From: Devosia sp.
GTDB taxonomy: Bacteria > Pseudomonadota > Alphaproteobacteria > Rhizobiales > Devosiaceae
NCBI RefSeq assembly: GCF_024707125.1
Contig: NZ_JANQAH010000003.1
Coordinates: forward strand, 310,001-374,000
Reading direction: 5' to 3'
DNA length: 64,000 bases
Position 1 is the first letter of the stretch, and each line of letters starts with the position of its first letter. A program made the position numbers and the translations under genes. The notes beneath the pieces are model-generated. The model did no database searches and had not been told where the DNA came from. It saw only the letters and a list, made by a program, of their open reading frames with translations. Positions 18,564 to 27,109 of this stretch are shown piece by piece.

Positions 18564-20069
18564 TCACTGCGTCGGTTGGATCGAACGCAGGGTCGGGAAC
18601 ATCATGCCTATGACCGGGGTCACGGCAATTTCGGGGACCGAGTAGTAGGTGTTGTCGGCCTGATACCAGACGGACCACCAGGCCAATTCGGTGAGCTTCT
18701 GATTGGCGGCGGCAATCTTGGCGACCTGTTCGTCGCCGACCGCAGCGAGGGCGTCATCGACCAGAGCCTTGAGCTCGGGAACGTCAGCGAATTGCGGGGC
18801 AGGATTGTACCACTGCTGGGTAGAGACCTGCCGGGCCAGGGTCGCAACCGGATCATTGTCCATGGCGATAAGGGCGACGAACATGGGATAGTTCGGGGCG
18901 TTGACCTGATAATCCATCATCTGCATGTCGTCCCAAGTGACGCGGATACCCAGTTCGCCAAAAGTCTGGTCGACCACTGGCTGCCAGAGCGCGAAAATGG
19001 GCGACATGGGCATGCTCACGTCAAAGCCATCGGCATAGCCGGCTTCGGCGAGCAGTTCCTTGGCCTTGTCGAGATTGAAGGCGTAGAGGGCGTTGAGCGC
19101 GGGATCATTGCCGCTCTGCCCGGCCGGAAACACCTGATTGGTAACCTGACCAGCGCCGGCGCCGAGCGAATTGAGGATGGCAGCGCCATCGAAGGCATAG
19201 TTGAGCGCCTGGCGCACGCGGACATCGCCGAGTGGGGCCAGCGTCGTCCCCATGTGATCGACAATTTGCAGCCCTACCCAGGCCGAAACGCCCGAGGTGA
19301 TGTTCCAACCCATCTGCTTGGCCTGCTCGAGGTTGAGCGGATCGGCAAAATTGACATTGATCTGGCCCGACAACATGGCGTTGTGACGCGCGGTCTGGTC
19401 AATGATCGGGAAGATGGCGATATTCTGGAAGGGATAGGTGGCGCTATCCCAGTGTTCGGCAACCTTGGTGAAGTGATATTCCGAGCCGGCAACGCTCATG
19501 CCCTCATCGAGGAGATAGGGCCCGGAACCGACCGGCGCCGTCACCAGCGTGCCGGCCTCGATGGTTGCGGGCGAAGCCATGTAGCTGCGACCCAGACCCA
19601 TGAGATAGAGCATGGTGTCGTCGCGCTCGCTGAGGGCGATCTCGATGGTATCGGCATCGACAGCGGTGATGCTGGTGACGTTGAGATAGGCTTCGCCAGA
19701 CCGGGCACCAGCCTTGAGATGATTGAGATTGGCCACTGCCGCGTCGGCGTCGAAAGCCACGCCATCGCTAAAGGTGACGCCAGTACGCAGATCCATGGTC
19801 AGTGTGAGAAGATCGTCCGAATAGGTCCAGGCAGTTGCCAGCACCGGGATCGGCTTGCCGGCGGCATCGAGCGCCACCAGCGGATCATAGACCGCCGACA
19901 GATAGGGCCCGTCGAAACCGATATCGGCCAGGCTCGGGTCCCAGGAGGTAATGTCGAGGAAATTGCCGATGTTGAGATCGGTCGGCGCATCCTGCGCTAC
20001 AACCCAGGAGCCGGTGCCCAGCGTGGCGACTACAAAGGAAAGGGCGGCTAGTGCCCTGAATTGGTTCAT
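18564..20069 (-). CDS. ABC transporter substrate-binding protein (family 5)
   Basis: Periplasmic binding protein of the peptide/nickel family, 501 aa. The first 24 residues from the ATG at 20069 form a Sec signal peptide ending VVAQDA. The mature part has the family pattern NIGNFLDITSWDPSLADIGF, VRQALNYAFDGAAIL near the middle and repeated substrate-domain signatures. It is the first gene of the importer operon (binding protein, DppB, DppC-DppD fusion, DppF). The 5' region carries overlapping palindromes at 20116-20148. Ligand is unknown. Confidence 0.92.
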   Translation of the reverse strand: MNQFRALAALSFVVATLGTGSWVVAQDAPTDLNIGNFLDITSWDPSLADIGFDGPYLSAVYDPLVALDAAGKPIPVLATAWTYSDDLLTLTMDLRTGVTFSDGVAFDADAAVANLNHLKAGARSGEAYLNVTSITAVDADTIEIALSERDDTMLYLMGLGRSYMASPATIEAGTLVTAPVGSGPYLLDEGMSVAGSEYHFTKVAEHWDSATYPFQNIAIFPIIDQTARHNAMLSGQINVNFADPLNLEQAKQMGWNITSGVSAWVGLQIVDHMGTTLAPLGDVRVRQALNYAFDGAAILNSLGAGAGQVTNQVFPAGQSGNDPALNALYAFNLDKAKELLAEAGYADGFDVSMPMSPIFALWQPVVDQTFGELGIRVTWDDMQMMDYQVNAPNYPMFVALIAMDNDPVATLARQVSTQQWYNPAPQFADVPELKALVDDALAAVGDEQVAKIAAANQKLTELAWWSVWYQADNTYYSVPEIAVTPVIGMMFPTLRSIQPTQ

Positions 20070-20115
20070 CGTTCTCTCCCTTTTGCTGCCAGAGGCCCCT
20101 CGCCTCCCAGCATGC

Positions 20116-20148
20116 CGAACCACGGTTCGATTGGGTCTATCCGTGGTT
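20116..20148. promoter_or_regulatory. Overlapping palindromes upstream of the ABC importer operon (candidate operator)
   Basis: CGAACCACGGTTCG (20116-20129) is a perfect palindrome. Overlapping it, AACCACGG (20118-20125) and CCGTGGTT (20141-20148) form a second perfect inverted repeat with a 15-base spacer. Both lie 47-80 bases upstream of the binding-protein start, where an operator or a 5' leader hairpin would be expected. The binding protein is unidentified; the TetR at 14279 is one candidate. Confidence 0.5.
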
Positions 20149-20200
20149 TATTCTACATACGTTGACAAGAAGCACAAGGCGGCTTCCCCCAGCGATTTTG

Positions 20201-21163
20201 CTACCAAACGCCATCCGAACGGACGTGCTGATCGAGCCAGAGATCGGCCAGAGCGGGCCTGATCCGGTCCCCAGCGCGGTTCAGCAGCGCGATGGCGCCG
20301 AGATTGTCTTCGAGCTGTTCCAGGCGCGATGCGCCGAACAGCACATTGGTGACGTTTGGATTGGCGAGGCAGAAGGCGAGCGCCAATTGCACGGGGCTGG
20401 CTTCAAACTCGTCGGCTATGTCCTTGAGCTTTGGCGCGGCCGCATAAATGCGCTCGCGAATGGCGCCGACATCGGCCCCGATCTTGCGAGCGGGCACGCC
20501 GCGCCCGGCGAGAATACCGCCTTCGAGGCAATCGGAAGCCTGCAGGCCCAAAGTGCCATCGGCAAAGAGCGCACCATATTCCGCCCCCTCGGCCATGGAG
20601 CGGCGCACGACGCTATATTTCAACTGCGCAAAGCTTGGGCCCACGAGGCCGGCCTTGTCGGCAAAATCCAGCGCCTGCCGCGTATGTACAAAATGCCAAT
20701 TGTTGATGCCCCAGCCGTCAACGAGCCCAGCGGCGATCAATTCATTGACCCCCGCCACCACCGGCTCCATGTCGGGCGTGCCGAAATAGTCGCCGACCAC
20801 CAGCGTGTCGAAACGGTCAAGACCCGCCCGTTCGAGGCTGGTCTCGATCTGCTGGCGGAAATTGAGTTTCGGATATTCCCAGAGCCAGAGCTTGCCGCAG
20901 ACCTGAAAATCCCGCCGCGCGACGCCGGCGGCGCGAATTGCCGCGCCGAAGAGAATGTCGGTGCGCGAGTGCTCCTCGTGCGGCCCCATATTATAATAGG
21001 CCACATCGAAGAAGGCGGCCCCGACTTCGACTGCCCTCTGCACCATGGTCACGGCATCGTCGGGGCTCATCCGATTCCAGGTGTTCCACGATCCCAGCGC
21101 AAAGGCCGGAACCAGCGGTCCGTTCTTTCCGAGCCGGCGCTTGGGCACATCGATTCCTGGCAT
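20201..21163 (-). CDS. Aldo/keto reductase family protein with atypical active site
   Basis: TIM-barrel protein of 320 aa in the aldo/keto reductase superfamily (KRRLGKNGPLVPAFALGSW start, C-terminal NVLFGASRLEQLEDNL). The tetrad is only partly conserved: Asp53, Tyr56 or Tyr57 (spacing shifted by one) and Lys91 are seen. The strand that normally ends in the catalytic His reads VVGDYFG, with Gly124-Asp125 in its place. The same change occurs in the relative at 23156. It is divergent from the SDR at 21278. It may be a reductase of altered chemistry or not a reductase at all. Confidence 0.85.
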   Translation of the reverse strand: MPGIDVPKRRLGKNGPLVPAFALGSWNTWNRMSPDDAVTMVQRAVEVGAAFFDVAYYNMGPHEEHSRTDILFGAAIRAAGVARRDFQVCGKLWLWEYPKLNFRQQIETSLERAGLDRFDTLVVGDYFGTPDMEPVVAGVNELIAAGLVDGWGINNWHFVHTRQALDFADKAGLVGPSFAQLKYSVVRRSMAEGAEYGALFADGTLGLQASDCLEGGILAGRGVPARKIGADVGAIRERIYAAAPKLKDIADEFEASPVQLALAFCLANPNVTNVLFGASRLEQLEDNLGAIALLNRAGDRIRPALADLWLDQHVRSDGVW

Positions 21164-21217
21164 GCAATCCCCCCTTTTTTCCGTGTTACCGGATAGTGGA
21201 CTTATTTTCTACACACG

Positions 21218-21223
21218 TATAAT
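21218..21223 (+). promoter_or_regulatory. Candidate -10 element upstream of SDR gene
   Basis: A consensus TATAAT hexamer lies 54 bases before the SDR start, with GTGGAC or TGGACT 15-16 bases upstream as a poor -35. It directly abuts the motif CTACACACGT (21209-21218), which also occurs as CTACATACGT at 20153-20162 near the ABC importer promoter. This suggests shared control of the two units. Sequence-only prediction. Confidence 0.4.
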
Positions 21224-21277
21224 AAACATGTTAAGGGTCATTTGGCGACCCCAAAAATCAACGAGGGGGAAGAGGAC

Positions 21278-22012
21278 ATGTCAGTCCCAAGAAACATCGT
21301 CGTCACCGGGGCGGCGCAGGGCCTGGGCAAGGGCATTGCCGAAGCTTTTGCCGCGCTTGGAGACAAGGTTGTGGTCATTGATCGCGACGGCGAGGGAGCC
21401 TCGCGGACGGCCGCCGCGCTTGGTGGCGAGGCCGTGTCGCTCGACATTTCCGATGCCGCCGCAGTGGAAGGTGCCGTGGCCGGGATCGTGGCGCGACATG
21501 GCAGAATCGACGTCCTCGTCAACAATGCCGGTGTGGTCGGCGGCGGCGGCACGGTTGTCGATCTCGATATTGCTCTCTTGGACCTCACCTATCAGGTCAA
21601 TGTGCGCGGCACCTGGTTGATGAGCCAGGCCGTAGGCAAGCGCATGATCGCTGCGGGCAAAGGCACGATCGTTAATGTCTCATCCATTGGCGGTCGCCAG
21701 CCGACGCCGGGCATGGGACATTATGAATGCACCAAGGCCGCCGTCGATGCGATCACCCGCTCGACAGCCATCGAAATGGCATCCCATGGCATTCGCGCCA
21801 ATGCAGTTGCGCCCGGCCCGGTGATCACGCCGCTGACCGCGGGCTTTGCCGCACATCCCGAAGCGCGCGCCGCCTGGGAAAAGCGTATTCCGCTCGCCAC
21901 CATTGCCGAGGTCGAACAGATCGCACCGGCCGTGGTGTTTCTGGCGAGCGACGCCGCGTCGCACATTACCGGCGTCAGCCTCGCCATCGATGGCGGGCAA
22001 TTGCTGGCCTGA
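21278..22012 (+). CDS. SDR family oxidoreductase
   Basis: Classical SDR of 244 aa with TGAAQGLGKG, NNAGV, catalytic Ser in NVSSIGG and YECTK as YxxxK. The ATG at 21278 follows a GAGGGGGAAGAGGA site. An in-frame start at 21242 would lie upstream of this site, so it is not used. The gene opens a plus-strand operon with a zinc alcohol dehydrogenase, an aldo/keto reductase and an esterase. The reaction is probably oxidation of a secondary alcohol. Confidence 0.91.
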   Translation: MSVPRNIVVTGAAQGLGKGIAEAFAALGDKVVVIDRDGEGASRTAAALGGEAVSLDISDAAAVEGAVAGIVARHGRIDVLVNNAGVVGGGGTVVDLDIALLDLTYQVNVRGTWLMSQAVGKRMIAAGKGTIVNVSSIGGRQPTPGMGHYECTKAAVDAITRSTAIEMASHGIRANAVAPGPVITPLTAGFAAHPEARAAWEKRIPLATIAEVEQIAPAVVFLASDAASHITGVSLAIDGGQLLA

Positions 22013-22032
22013 TCGTTTCTGGAGGAGAGAAG

Positions 22033-23138
22033 ATGATCCCGACCTCGACCCGCGCCGCCGTGCTGACCGGGCATGGCAAGCCGCTTGAATTGACCACCCT
22101 GCCCCTGCCGGAAAAGCTCGATCCCGGCGCGGCCCTGGTGCGCATCGTCTGCGCCACGCTATGCGGCACCGATATAGAAATCTGGGAAGGCAAGATGAGC
22201 TTTCCGCGCATGCTGCCCATGGTGCTCGGCCATGAAATGGTGGGCGAAATTATCGCCCTGGGGGGCACACCCATGATGCTCTCGGCACCGAACTCAAGCT
22301 CGGCGACCGCATCGGCTGGTCGGAATCGACCTGCGGGGAATGCTATGGCTGCGTCATCCTGCGCGAGCCGGTCGCCTGCGAAAAGCGCGGCTATGGCTTC
22401 CTGCAGCGCTCCGACACTTTTCCCTTTTCCACCGCCGGCCTTGCTGAATTCAGCTATGTCGCACCCGGCTCGGCCAAATTGCGCATCCCCGACAATGTGA
22501 AGGACACCTGGGCCTCCATGGCCGGCTGCGCCGCCAAAACCGTGCTGCGCGCCGTGGACCGGGCAGGCGGCATCAAGGTCGGCTCCAAGGTCGTCATCCA
22601 GGGTTCCGGCGCGCTCGGCATTTTTGCGACTGCCGCAGCAAAACTCTCGGGCGCCGCCGAGGTCATCACCGTTGGCTCACCTGCCCCACGCCTCGATATG
22701 GCCAAGCGTTTCGGTGCGGATCATGTGGTCGATATAGCCATGGGTTCGGAGGCCGTGGTCGCAAAAGTGCTCGAACTGACCGGCGGCCGGGGGGCTGACT
22801 ATGTCTTCGATTTTGCCGGAGCCAAATCGGTCGGCAAGGAGGCGGTCGGCATGGCCGCCCAGCGCGGCAAGGTGGTGGTGGTCGGCTCGACCGCCCGCGA
22901 CGACTATCCCCTGCCTTTGGGCATGCTGATGGGCAAGGAGCTGACCGTGCTCGGCTCGCTCAATGGCGATATTGCCGACTACGCCCGTGCCATAGAGTTC
23001 TTCAAGGCCTTCGCCGGTGCCATGCCCTGGGACGAGCTTTTTGCCGCTCCCGTCGGTCTCTCGGAAGCCTCCGCCTGCGTCGATGCCATGTGCAAGCACC
23101 ACATGATCAAAGCCGTCATCGATCCCCGCCTCGCCTGA
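22033..23138 (+). pseudogene. Zinc-dependent alcohol dehydrogenase, interrupted by a -1 frameshift
   Basis: MDR-family zinc alcohol dehydrogenase that would be 368 aa if read through. The first 76 codons hold LCGTDIE (catalytic zinc Cys) and VLGHEMVGEI (His-Glu). At the G6 run 22260-22265 the frame shifts. One additional G would restore a continuous protein running into GDRIGWSESTCGECYGC (structural-zinc cysteines), GSGALG (cofactor loop) and the normal C-terminus HHMIKAVIDPRLA. No other damage is visible, so this is either a very recent mutation or a homopolymer sequencing error. GGAGGAGA precedes the ATG. It lies 20 bases after the SDR. Confidence 0.88.
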
Positions 23139-23155
23139 ATTTTGGGAATTTTAAC

Positions 23156-24121
23156 ATGAACGCAATCGTCCCCCACCAGGCGCTTGGCGATACCGGCCTC
23201 AGCCTGCCGCTCCTCTCCATGGGCTCCTGGCACATTTATGACCGCATGGATTTCGGCCTCGCCGTCCGCATGATCCGGCAGGCCGTCGATGCCGGCATCA
23301 ACATGTTCGACGTCGGCGTCTATGGCACACCCGACACCCAGCCGCCGCCTCTGACCGATATTCTGTTCTCGGCCATCGTCCGCGCTGCCGGAATGCAACG
23401 GCATGACTATCTGTTGTCGGAAAAACTCTGGCTCGAAGGCTTTGACCCCGACAAGGGTTTCAGGCCGCAGCTCGAAAATGCCCTCTTCCGCGTCGGCGCC
23501 GACCATGCCGACATGGCGGTCCTGGGCGACCTGCGACGCGACGATCTGGAATTGCGCGATCTCGTTCTCTCGCTCGCCGAACTCAAAAAGGCCGGCCTTA
23601 TCCGGACCTGGGGCGTCAACAACTGGTCGGCGACCAATATCGCCGCGCTCATCGATATCGCCCGCGCCGAGGGCGTCGATGCCCCGGTCATGGCGCAGCT
23701 CAAATATTCGGTTTCGCGCCGCTCGATTCCCGATGGTTCGCCCTTCGCCAAACTGTTCGCCCAGGGTTTCAAGATGCAGGCCTCCGACGTGATGGAGGGC
23801 GGCGTGCTGGTCAAACCGACGCCGCTCGAACGCGAAGTGGGACGCGACCCAGGCAATATCCGCGAGAAAATCGTGGCATCGGTTCCGACCCTCGCAAAAA
23901 TTGCCGCCGATTTCGGGGCCACCCCGGCGCAGCTCTGCGTCGCCTTTACCCTCACCCACAAGCACAACGTCAACACGCTCTTCGGTGCGACAAAACTCAC
24001 CCAGCTCGAACAAGCCATCGCGGCCATTGGACTGGTTGAGCGGATTGGCGCCGAAACCATTCGCTCCGCCGTGGAGCCGCTCTGGGCGGACCGCGATGTC
24101 GTCAATCCCGAAGGCCCCTGA
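23156..24121 (+). CDS. Aldo/keto reductase family protein with atypical active site
   Basis: Aldo/keto reductase superfamily TIM barrel, 321 aa, similar over its whole length to the protein encoded at 20201-21163. Asp52, Tyr56 (one residue closer than canonical) and Lys90 are present, but AVLGDLRRDD shows Gly124-Asp125 where the catalytic His is expected. The ATG at 23156 follows GGGAATTTTAAC, a weak site, 17 bases after the alcohol dehydrogenase. Having two copies of this unusual subtype flanking an SDR/ADH pair suggests one pathway; the substrate is unknown. Confidence 0.86.
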   Translation: MNAIVPHQALGDTGLSLPLLSMGSWHIYDRMDFGLAVRMIRQAVDAGINMFDVGVYGTPDTQPPPLTDILFSAIVRAAGMQRHDYLLSEKLWLEGFDPDKGFRPQLENALFRVGADHADMAVLGDLRRDDLELRDLVLSLAELKKAGLIRTWGVNNWSATNIAALIDIARAEGVDAPVMAQLKYSVSRRSIPDGSPFAKLFAQGFKMQASDVMEGGVLVKPTPLEREVGRDPGNIREKIVASVPTLAKIAADFGATPAQLCVAFTLTHKHNVNTLFGATKLTQLEQAIAAIGLVERIGAETIRSAVEPLWADRDVVNPEGP

Positions 24122-24135
24122 TCCGAGGATCCCTC

Positions 24136-25140
24136 ATGAGCACCCCCAGCTCGCGTCCTGTTCCCTATGCCCGCGAAATGCTCGCAACCCTGGCGCAGAT
24201 CGCCCCACAGGATGCCCCCGAAATGACTGCCGAGGGCCTTGTGGCCGAACGCGCGGCCATGGACCAATGGTTCCCGTCCTTCGAGGCGGCCATCGGCGAC
24301 CATCCCATCGACTTCGCTGAATATGCCGTGCCCGGCCCTCAGGGCGCACCCGACGTCATTGTCTCGGTACTCTCGCCCCGCGGCCTCAAGGAACGGATCG
24401 CTGCTGGCGCCGCCCCCGTTGGGGCTATGTACAATATCCATGGCGGCGGGATGATGGTGGGCAATCGCCGCATGGACGTGCCGCGGCTTGTCGATCTCGT
24501 CCTCGAATTCGGCATTGTTGCTGCCACAGTCGAGTATCGGCTGGCCCCTGAACATCCCGATCCCGCGCCCGTCGAAGACTGCCACACGGGTCTCGTCTGG
24601 ATGTCGGCTTCGGCCGAAATGCTGGGGATCGATCCCAAGCGCATCGTCATCATGGGCGGCAGCGCCGGCGGCGGCCTCTCCGCGGGCGTTTCGCTCATCG
24701 CCCGCGACCGCGGCACAGTGAAACTCGCCGGACAGATGCTGCTCTGCCCGATGATCGACGACACCAACACGACGCCTTCGAGCCATCACTATCTCCGGGG
24801 CAATACGTGGACCCGGCAACGCAATCTCCTCGGCTGGCAATCACTTTTGGGCGACCGTGTCGGCACCGATGCCGTCTCCATCTATGCCGCCCCCTACCGG
24901 GCCACAGACCTCACCAATCTGCCTCCCGCCTTCATCGAGGCAGGCAGCGCCGAAATGTTCCGGGACGAAAATGTCGAATATGCCAACCGCATCTGGGCAT
25001 CAGGCGGCACGGCCGAACTCCATATCTGGTCAGGTGGTTTCCACGGCTTTGATTTCTTCGCCCCCGAGACAGAGCTGGCGCGCGCCGCACTAGATGCACG
25101 GCGATCCTGGCTCAAACGGATTTGGGCCCAACAGGCTTGA
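24136..25140 (+). CDS. Alpha/beta hydrolase, HSL (hormone-sensitive lipase) family
   Basis: Esterase-type hydrolase of 334 aa. The HSL oxyanion motif IHGGGMMVG, the nucleophile GGSAGGG, the Asp in GSAEMFRDENVEY and the His in GGFHGFDFF form a complete triad. It likely cleaves a short-chain or cyclic ester at the head of the SDR/ADH/AKR pathway. The ATG lies 14 bases after the preceding stop with a GAGGA site. It is the last gene of the plus-strand operon. Confidence 0.9.
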   Translation: MSTPSSRPVPYAREMLATLAQIAPQDAPEMTAEGLVAERAAMDQWFPSFEAAIGDHPIDFAEYAVPGPQGAPDVIVSVLSPRGLKERIAAGAAPVGAMYNIHGGGMMVGNRRMDVPRLVDLVLEFGIVAATVEYRLAPEHPDPAPVEDCHTGLVWMSASAEMLGIDPKRIVIMGGSAGGGLSAGVSLIARDRGTVKLAGQMLLCPMIDDTNTTPSSHHYLRGNTWTRQRNLLGWQSLLGDRVGTDAVSIYAAPYRATDLTNLPPAFIEAGSAEMFRDENVEYANRIWASGGTAELHIWSGGFHGFDFFAPETELARAALDARRSWLKRIWAQQA

Positions 25141-25516
25141 GTAGAAGCGCGAATGGGCGAGCGCATAGCTCGCTCATTCGTGCAGCGCCCCGCCAATTCC
25201 ATGCCTGCGCATCTAGTTGGCTGATATCGCGGCCTGGGCCGGCTTCGTCTACCTTGCCCAGAGTGTCTGGTGCTATTGCCGGACATCGACGACCGCCAGC
25301 GGCTGTTTCACGGCTTTATGGGGCGCATGCCGTCTGCCGATGCCACTGCCTCTGGCGGGTGATGGCAATTCCGGCACAGGTCGAAACTGGCGCAAGACTG
25401 CTCGTCTCCGTCTCCGACTCCGGAGCCGATAGGCCGGAGAGCGGAACGACACAAGCTGTAGGATACCGAAGATTCTTCGGAATCTAAACTATTGAAAACG
25501 CTTTGTTTCAGGAAAA
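25141..25516. other. Gene-poor stretch between esterase and tRNA-Ser
   Basis: About 375 bases with no convincing gene. Short open frames exist, but none has a ribosome binding site or recognisable domain. One frame near 25220 reads LADIAAWAGFVYLA, faintly like the catalytic region of IS3-type transposases, over fewer than 20 residues only. As it adjoins the 3' side of a tRNA gene it could be an old integration remnant, but nothing proves that. Confidence 0.4.
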
Positions 25517-25606
25517 TGGCGGAGAGGAAGGGATTCGAACCCTCGAGGCCCTTCCGGACCTGCACCCTTAGCAGGGGTGTGCCTTCGACCACTCGGCCAC
25601 CTCTCC
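25517..25606 (-). tRNA. tRNA-Ser (anticodon GCU)
   Basis: A 90-base cloverleaf with encoded CCA. Acceptor stem GGAGAGG/CCTCTCC, D-arm GGCCGAGTGGTCGAAGGC, anticodon stem CACCC/GGGTG around the loop CTGCTAA (anticodon GCT), a long variable arm GCAGGTCCGGAAGGGCCTC typical of serine tRNAs, and the T-loop GGTTCGAATCC. It reads AGC/AGU codons. Confidence 0.97.
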
Positions 25607-25802
25607 AACGCGGTCGGGTCTAGCGGGAGGGGCCTTTTATGGCAAGAGGTTTTTGGGTGGGGGGCGAGATTGTCGGGCAAATCGGGGTCCGGACGGTTGT
25701 GGCTGGCCCCGTGCCGATTTGTTTGGCCTTGGCGCGGAGGCGCGGATAGGTTTCTCGGCGGCGATCAGAGACGAATCGCGGCTCAAAGCGGCTGAGGCGG
25801 AC

Positions 25803-26363
25803 ATGACGATTTGTGGCAGAGCGATGAGCCTGGTGCAGTGGACCATGGCGTGTTGGCTGGGCATTGCGGGCCTTGCGCTGGCGCAGACCGAGGCGCCGCT
25901 ATATCCGTTTCCGGCTTCCCCGATTGAAGGCGTCTGGCGGGCGCAGCTTTTGTCCGAGGTTACGATCCAGGTCTGTGAACTGGGCTATTGCGGCTTTCTC
26001 ACCACGATCGTGGTGCCCTCGGAAGGGCTGAGCGCCGAGGAAGCCGAGGCCGCAGCGGCCATGTCGCCGGAACAGTTTTTTGACTATCGTAACGAGGACC
26101 CCGCGCTGCGCAATCGGCCGATGCAGGACCTTCATTTGCTCACTCTGCGGCCGGGGAGCAAGCCGACGATCTTCGACGGGGAAATCTACAACCCGCAGGA
26201 CGGCAAAACCTATTCGGGCTATGTGGAACTGACCGGGCCGGACACGATGCGGCTCAATGGCTGCGTGCTCTACAATGTCATCTGCCGCGGCGAAGACTGG
26301 GTGCGCGTGCCTCAGGCGGAGCTTGATGCGCGCCTGGCGGAAGAGCAAGCGACTCAACAATAG
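25803..26363 (+). CDS. DUF2147-family exported protein
   Basis: Protein of about 186 aa. The N-terminus from the ATG at 25803 carries a hydrophobic signal segment (MACWLGIAGLALAQT) suggesting export to the periplasm. The mature part follows the DUF2147 pattern: IEGVWRAQ at the start, a DGEIYNPQDGKTYSG strand pair and MRLNGCVLYNVICRGEDWVR at the end. The family has a small beta-barrel fold of unknown function. A second start at 25824 is possible; the 50 residues upstream of 25803 in the same frame are not signal-like. It ends before a hairpin shared with the convergent GST gene. Confidence 0.8.
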   Translation: MTICGRAMSLVQWTMACWLGIAGLALAQTEAPLYPFPASPIEGVWRAQLLSEVTIQVCELGYCGFLTTIVVPSEGLSAEEAEAAAAMSPEQFFDYRNEDPALRNRPMQDLHLLTLRPGSKPTIFDGEIYNPQDGKTYSGYVELTGPDTMRLNGCVLYNVICRGEDWVRVPQAELDARLAEEQATQQ

Positions 26364-26373
26364 CGCGGAATAC

Positions 26374-26398
26374 GCCCCCGAGGATAAGTCGGGGGCGC
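26374..26398. terminator. Hairpin terminator between convergent genes
   Basis: Perfect 9-bp stem CGCCCCCGA (26374-26382) with TCGGGGGCG (26390-26398) and a 7-base loop. It is followed on the plus strand by CCTTGATTT, a poor T-tract. The position between convergent stops supports a terminator. Confidence 0.65.
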
Positions 26399-26404
26399 CT
26401 TGAT

Positions 26405-27109
26405 TTAGCGGGCGCGCTGGTTGAACAGAACCTTCTGCGCTTCCTTGTCGTCGGCGAGGCTTTTGGCCTGCACGTCCTTACCCCAGTTCAGACCAGCAGC
26501 GACGGCAGGACGGGCCGCGAGCCGTTCGAGCCAGGCGTGGACGTGGGGGAATTCGTCCCTGTGGATGCCATAACGGTCCCAGGCCTGGGCCCAGCCGATA
26601 GCAGCAATGTCGGCGACCGAGTACTCACCGGCGATGTATTCCCTGCCGGCCAGCTGCTTGTTGAGAACGCCGAAGAGCCGGTGCGTTTCGTCATTGTAGC
26701 GCTTGATGGCGTAGGGAATCTTTTCGGGCGCATAGACCGAGAAGTGATTGTTCTGGCCGAGCATGGGGCCAAAGCCGCCAACCTGCCAGAAAAGCCATTC
26801 ATCGACCTTGACCTGTTCGCGCGGGTCGGTCGGGTAGAGCTTGCCGAATTTCAGGCCGAGATACTTCAGAATAGCGCCGGATTCAAAGATCGAGATCGGC
26901 TCGCCGCCCGGACCTTCGGGATCGACGATGGCGGGGATCTTGTTGTTGGGCGAAATGGCCAGGAATTCAGGGGTGAACTGGTCGCCCTTGCCGATATCGA
27001 TGCGATGGTAATTCCACGGCACGCCAAGCTCTTCGAGCATGATGTGTACCTTTTGCCCGTTGGGCGTGGGGAGGGAATAGGCTTCGATCGGCTTGGTCTG
27101 GGTGGTCAT
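26405..27109 (-). CDS. Glutathione S-transferase, nu-class-like (YfcG/YghU family)
   Basis: Cytoplasmic GST of 234 aa. The thioredoxin-fold N-terminal domain contains SLPTPNGQKV, whose Thr-Pro-Asn is typical of the nu-class disulfide-bond reductases YfcG and YghU, and the cis-Pro/SxS-type region KIPAIVDPEGPGGEPISIFESG. The C-terminal domain is all helical with YSVADIAAIGWAQ. I start at the ATG at 27109. An in-frame extension to 27166 is AT-rich and looks like the promoter region. Likely acts on glutathione disulfides or peroxides; stands alone. Confidence 0.9.
   Translation of the reverse strand: MTTQTKPIEAYSLPTPNGQKVHIMLEELGVPWNYHRIDIGKGDQFTPEFLAISPNNKIPAIVDPEGPGGEPISIFESGAILKYLGLKFGKLYPTDPREQVKVDEWLFWQVGGFGPMLGQNNHFSVYAPEKIPYAIKRYNDETHRLFGVLNKQLAGREYIAGEYSVADIAAIGWAQAWDRYGIHRDEFPHVHAWLERLAARPAVAAGLNWGKDVQAKSLADDKEAQKVLFNQRAR

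Noticed and set aside
22255..22270. Programmed ribosomal frameshift in the alcohol dehydrogenase
   Set aside because: Alcohol dehydrogenases are not known to use it and no downstream pseudoknot or internal Shine-Dalgarno was evident; mutation or sequencing error is simpler.
25217..25300. Transposase-like peptide LADIAAWAGFVYLA
   Set aside because: Fewer than 20 residues of weak resemblance, no terminal repeats or flanking transposase; not enough for an insertion-sequence call.
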